64,000 nt of DNA. It comes from Streptomyces sp. TLI_146 (lineage in GTDB: Bacteria; Actinomycetota; Actinomycetes; Streptomycetales; Streptomycetaceae). Each line of letters begins with the position of its first letter. The first letter of the stretch is position 1. Below the pieces are notes generated by a model, which was given only the letters and a program-made list of their open reading frames with translations, did no database searches and was not told the origin of the DNA. Of the stretch, positions 62,814 to 64,000 are shown piece by piece. The stretch is taken from contig NZ_PJMX01000001.1 of the NCBI RefSeq assembly GCF_002846415.1, forward strand, positions 1,612,001 through 1,676,000. The letters are read 5' to 3'. The position numbers and the translations under genes were made by a program.

Positions 62814-64000
62814 CTAGGACCTCGGTGCCACCGAGACCACCCGGCCCCGGTCCACCCAGCCGCCGTGGCCGTCGCCGCCCGCCCAGGTGTGCACGGAGGC
62901 CGCCGTGGCCGAGGGGCCCGCCAGGATGTAGTCGGCGTTGCCGTCCCCGCTGAAGTCCGCCAGCGACACCCGGGCGGTGTCGGTGGTGAAGCCGGTGGTG
63001 GTGTTGCCGAGGTCGACCCAGCTGCCCCGGCCGTCGCCGCCCCGGTTGAGGAAGCTGCGGACCGCGCCGTTCGATGCCACCACGCTGTAGTCGGGGCGGC
63101 CGTCGTCGTCGAGGTCGGCGAACCGCACCCGGCTCGCGTCGGCCGTCACCCCGGTGGCGACCCGGCCCCAGTCCGTCCAGCCGCCGCGTCCGTCGCCGCC
63201 CCTGTTGAGCAGGACCCGCACCTCGCCGGTGGCGCCGAGGGTGACGTAGTCGGTCCGGCCGTCGCCGTCGAAGTCCGCGAACACCACCTGCCGCGCGTCC
63301 TCCGTGGTGCCCTCGGTGACCTGCCCCAGCGCCTGCCAGCCGCCGTGCGGGTCGCCGCCCCGGTTGAGGAAGACGCGTACGGCGCCGTTCGCGTCCAGGG
63401 CGACGCAATCGGCGCGGCCGTCGCCGTCGAAGTCCGCGAACCGCACCCGGACCGGGGCGGCGGGCAGGCCCCGGACGACCCGGCCGAGCGGCTTCCAGCC
63501 GCCGCGCCCGTTGCCGCCCCGGTTGAGGCGTACGGACGCGCCGCCGTGGCCGTCCAGCGTGAACTGGTCCATGCGGCGGTCGCCGTCGAAGTCCGCCCAG
63601 CGTACGGAGTTCGCCCCGCCCGCCTCGGTGCCGGCGCCGAGCGCGGGGCCGCCGGACTCCCAGCCCCGGCGCCACACCGCGTCCAGCGGCTTGAAGAAGG
63701 ACCAGGCCATCCGCCGGAACCCGGCGTCGTTGGGGTGGAGCTGGTCGACGAACTCGGCCTGGGTGAGCGCGGGCGGCTCCACATAGCGGAACTTCCGCCC
63801 CGCCCGGCTCTCGGTCTCCTCCAGCGCCTTGGCCCGTACGTTGAACGCCTTGGCGGGCGCCTCCAGGCCGCTCGTGGTGGGGATGAGGCCCATCACCAGG
63901 ACGGTGACGCCCGGCTTGTCCGCGTAGATCCGGTCGACCAGGGCCGCGAGCCGGTCGGGGGCGTGCGGCAGGTCGATGTCCCGGGCGATGTCGTTGATAC
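62814..64000 (-). CDS. SGNH hydrolase with C-terminal VCBS/FG-GAP repeats, N-terminus outside window
   Basis: 395 codons to the right edge with no start there. The visible SGNH part includes NDIARDIDLP (residual GxND block), VTVLVMGLIPTT and DQLHPNDAGFRRMA (catalytic Asp-His). The C-terminal 270 residues hold five VCBS-type repeats of about 50 residues, each with FADFDGDGRxD and RGGDxxGGW, which bind calcium through the DxDxDG loop. The repeats often mediate cell-surface or matrix attachment. It is probably a secreted lipase or esterase; the ester type cannot be told. Transcription ends at about 62814. Confidence 0.85.
   Translation of the reverse strand, partial: INDIARDIDLPHAPDRLAALVDRIYADKPGVTVLVMGLIPTTSGLEAPAKAFNVRAKALEETESRAGRKFRYVEPPALTQAEFVDQLHPNDAGFRRMAWSFFKPLDAVWRRGWESGGPALGAGTEAGGANSVRWADFDGDRRMDQFTLDGHGGASVRLNRGGNGRGGWKPLGRVVRGLPAAPVRVRFADFDGDGRADCVALDANGAVRVFLNRGGDPHGGWQALGQVTEGTTEDARQVVFADFDGDGRTDYVTLGATGEVRVLLNRGGDGRGGWTDWGRVATGVTADASRVRFADLDDDGRPDYSVVASNGAVRSFLNRGGDGRGSWVDLGNTTTGFTTDTARVSLADFSGDGNADYILAGPSATAASVHTWAGGDGHGGWVDRGRVVSVAPRS

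Overview
The window is high-GC DNA whose genes have strongly GC-biased third codon positions, GTG and ATG starts behind AGGAGG-like sites, and almost no TTA codons. The content (EshA-like shell protein, LAETG sortase substrate, SpoIIE-type phosphatases, ROK and LacI sugar regulators, many secreted glycoside hydrolases, chitinase-type operators) points to Streptomyces or a close relative. No rRNA, tRNA, CRISPR array, transposase or phage gene was seen, so this reads as ordinary chromosome rich in secreted and polymer-degrading functions.

Layout. 1-4.7 kb: a truncated trypsin-like protease, a secreted adenosine deaminase, and a PTS-type dihydroxyacetone kinase operon (dhaKLM). 4.7-8 kb: 2,4-dienoyl-CoA reductase (fadH), PadR and MarR regulators. 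8-12.6 kb: a NarL-type two-component pair, a GNAT enzyme, a phosphodiester-glycosidase-like protein and a NUDIX hydrolase. 12.6-18.7 kb: a sugar ABC importer with a GH1 beta-glucosidase and a divergent ROK regulator. 19-23.2 kb: a secreted discoidin/beta-helix protein, a sortase substrate and a secreted esterase. 23.2-27 kb: an EshA-type encapsulin shell gene overlapping a cysteine desulfurase gene, followed by a heptanucleotide tandem repeat and an orphan receiver protein. 27-31 kb: UdgB-like glycosylase, SH3 protein, oxidoreductase, GNAT and STAS proteins. 31-42.2 kb: an apparent N-glycan utilisation locus (GH38, GH85, GH5, ABC importer, divergent LacI regulator). 42.2-48.6 kb: two PP2C phosphatases flanking a second phosphodiester-glycosidase protein and a possible 35-residue peptide gene. 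48.6-56.1 kb: PI-PLC-like protein, SDR, GNAT, a LytS-type kinase with a sodium/solute symporter, and a TetR/hydrolase pair. 56.1-64 kb: GH18 chitinase with a double chitinase-type operator, an orphan ketosynthase, a glutathionyl-hydroquinone-reductase-like enzyme, a GH64 beta-1,3-glucanase, and a truncated SGNH hydrolase with VCBS-type repeats.

How it fits together. Two complete sugar-uptake operons each carry their own repressor and cytoplasmic hydrolase. Several secreted hydrolases share recognisable palindromic operators: GAGAGCGCTCTC occurs upstream of both the beta-helix protein and the GH64 glucanase, and paired TCTGGWCCAGA sites precede the chitinase. TTA (bldA) codons occur in only three of the clear genes (eshA, the secreted esterase and the chitinase) plus the small 35-residue frame, which suggests that these products appear late in development. 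The most interesting system is the eshA/cysteine desulfurase pair, which looks like a protein nanocompartment and its sulfur-mobilising cargo, with a cyclic-nucleotide-binding-like domain in the shell.
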